From Candidatus Magnetomicrobium cryptolimnococcus (lineage in GTDB: Bacteria > Nitrospirota > Thermodesulfovibrionia > Thermodesulfovibrionales > Magnetobacteriaceae), in contig JAGYWI010000011.1 of NCBI GenBank assembly GCA_018606805.1, positions 1 through 64,000 of the forward strand: a stretch of 64,000 nucleotides of DNA, in the 5' to 3' direction. Below the pieces are notes generated by a model. That model worked only from the letters and a program-made list of their open reading frames with translations, made no database searches and was not told the DNA's origin. Within the stretch, counting starts at the first letter, position 1. Every line of letters starts with the position of its first letter. Shown one piece after another: positions 62,711 to 64,000 of this stretch. Both the position numbers and the translations under genes were made by a program.

Positions 62711-64000
62711 ATGAAGATATTGCTTATAGTTATTGATAAAGAATCTCATGTGAATTTTTTCCCATTAGGAATTGCTTATCTTTCATCGTCAATTATTAAA
62801 TATGGGTATAATGATTTAACAATATTTAATCAAGAGGTATATCATTATAAAGACGAATATATAAAAATTTTTAATAATGAAGGAAATTTTGATGTTATAG
62901 GGATTGGATTTTATGGTTATCAACAGTATAAAAAAGCAGTTAGCCTTTTTAAGCATATTCATTATGCCAAACATCGTCCAATTTTGGTACTTGGAGGACA
63001 TGGACCAAGTGCAGCTCCTGAATTTTTCTTAAAGAAATTAAATGCAGATGTTATAGTTATTGGTGAAGGGGAAAAGGTTTTCTGTAATCTGCTTGATGCT
63101 ATAGCAGGAAGCAGCCCTTTTAGTGCAGTAAAGGGGATAGCTTATAGAGATGGGGATAGGGTTATTATTAATGATAGAGAAGCTGTTATTTCTAATCTTG
63201 ATGATCTTCCTTTTCCAGCATGGGATAAGTTCCCAATGGAACACTATGTCATGGAAAGACATATAGCAGCAAAGCACACTGATCGGTGTTTTCCAGTATT
63301 AGCAAGTAGAGGTTGTATGTATAATTGTAATTTTTGTTATAGGATGTATAAAGGGTACAGACTGAGAAGTGTTGAAAGTGTTGTTGAAGAAATAAAAAAA
63401 CTAAAGAGGGATTATTCAATTACCCATATAACATTTGCTGATGAAAACCTAATGTGTACTGAAAATAATGCCCTTGATTTTGCTGAAGGTATGGCTAAAG
63501 CAAAGCTTGGGATAAAATGGAATTGCATGGGCCGACTAAAAGTGGCAAAACCTCATGTATTAAAAGCCATGAAGGAGGCTGGTTGCACATATGTTAATTA
63601 TGGGATAGAATCTTTGGATCAACATGTTTTAGATTTAATGGATAAGAAACAAACAGTGGAGGAGGCATACGAGGGCGTTGAAAATACAATTAATTCTGGT
63701 TTATTACCTGGACTAAACATAATATGGGGGAATTTGGGTGATAATGGGGAGACGCTGCGAAAAGGTGTTGAATTCCTTAAAAGATATAATACAAGCGTCC
63801 AAATGAGGACTGTAAAACCAGTTACACCATATCCTGGAACTAAACTTTTTGATATAGCTATTGAAAGAGGATTGCTTAAAGATGTAGAAGATTTTTATAA
63901 CAAATATACAAACTCTGACAGACTTACTGTAAATTTCACAGAACTGCCTGACAATGAATTTTATAAATTACTTTTTGAAGCAAATAAAGAGGTAGCTGAA
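62711..64000 (+). CDS. B12-binding-type radical SAM enzyme 4 (runs off the window)
   Basis: An open frame from ATG 62711 continues for 430 codons to the last base. The N-terminal half is B12-like (VLGGHGPSAAPEF, VIGEGEKVF). The radical SAM motif is RGCMYNCNFC with Cys 202, 206 and 209. ITFADENLM and WNCMGRLK follow. It starts 5 bp after the previous stop. It resembles the enzyme at 31156 (GRGCPYSCNFCYR) in the cluster loop and FADENL-type segment, so it may be a distant paralogue. The 3' end is missing. Confidence 0.85.
   Translation, partial: MKILLIVIDKESHVNFFPLGIAYLSSSIIKYGYNDLTIFNQEVYHYKDEYIKIFNNEGNFDVIGIGFYGYQQYKKAVSLFKHIHYAKHRPILVLGGHGPSAAPEFFLKKLNADVIVIGEGEKVFCNLLDAIAGSSPFSAVKGIAYRDGDRVIINDREAVISNLDDLPFPAWDKFPMEHYVMERHIAAKHTDRCFPVLASRGCMYNCNFCYRMYKGYRLRSVESVVEEIKKLKRDYSITHITFADENLMCTENNALDFAEGMAKAKLGIKWNCMGRLKVAKPHVLKAMKEAGCTYVNYGIESLDQHVLDLMDKKQTVEEAYEGVENTINSGLLPGLNIIWGNLGDNGETLRKGVEFLKRYNTSVQMRTVKPVTPYPGTKLFDIAIERGLLKDVEDFYNKYTNSDRLTVNFTELPDNEFYKLLFEANKEVAE

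Noticed and set aside
1-64000. CRISPR arrays, tRNA or rRNA genes, prophage genes
   Set aside because: No regularly spaced repeats, no tRNA or rRNA-like conserved stretches and no phage structural genes were seen.

Overview
This window is a single very large surface-glycan biosynthesis locus from an AT-rich bacterium. Its gene content (MsbA-like ABC exporter, nonulosonic acid genes, GDP-heptose genes, a NusG-type antiterminator, an EPS-associated MarR-type regulator and many B12-type radical SAM enzymes) points to a Gram-negative, probably anaerobic lineage. The phylum cannot be fixed from the sequence. Nitrospirota- or Desulfobacterota-like is a guess. No rRNA, tRNA, CRISPR array or core housekeeping gene was seen.

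Layout. At 1-4456, on the minus strand, lies a phosphonate module: a CDP-alcohol phosphatidyltransferase-like protein, a PEP mutase fused to a nucleotidyltransferase, and phosphonopyruvate decarboxylase. It ends in a decayed methyltransferase cut by an IS4-type element. From a promoter at 4561 rightward, every gene to the window end (about 59 kb) is on the plus strand, beginning with a NusG/RfaH/UpxY-like antiterminator. Region A (5.2-17.8 kb) holds HddC-like and HddA-like GDP-heptose enzymes, a GDP-mannose 4,6-dehydratase-type SDR, an orphan TPP-dependent E1 alpha/beta pair, three related SDRs, a radical SAM gene broken by a perfect 150-bp inverted repeat, and a PLP/[2Fe-2S] 3-dehydrase-like enzyme. 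A regulatory gap (17.8-18.3 kb) with a strong promoter over a palindrome precedes a MarR_EPS-type regulator.

Region B (18.3-48.1 kb) is centred on nonulosonic acids. It has a legionaminate-type set (legB, legC, neuD/legH-like, neuB/legI, neuC/legG, ptmE) and three further NeuB-family domains in unusual arrangements: an FAD-oxidoreductase::NeuB fusion, a NeuB::SpsF fusion, and a separate NeuB-like/SpsF-like gene pair. Interspersed are an asparagine-synthetase-like ligase, three radical SAM enzymes in a row, possible glycosyltransferases and an ABC exporter. A dead IS4-family element with an intact 9-bp target duplication sits between legC and neuD.

Region C (48.1-64 kb) has a cytoplasmic sialidase-fold protein, a P-loop sulfotransferase-like protein and a CMP-sugar synthetase::cupin fusion. 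It continues with a possible cyclitol cassette (class III aminotransferase, SDR, AroB-like cyclase, 2-hydroxyacid dehydrogenase, Gfo/Idh oxidoreductase), a GmhA-like isomerase, a third SpsF, a large unrecognised protein, a kinase plus nucleotidyltransferase/HAD pair, and two radical SAM genes, the last running off the window.

Taken together, the locus appears to build and activate several rare sugars: a CMP-legionaminate-like sugar, at least one more NeuB-derived sugar activated by SpsF-type enzymes, a modified GDP-heptose, and possibly a cyclitol and a phosphonate. It would then decorate and export the glycan. All sugar identities are inferred from family membership and gene neighbourhood.
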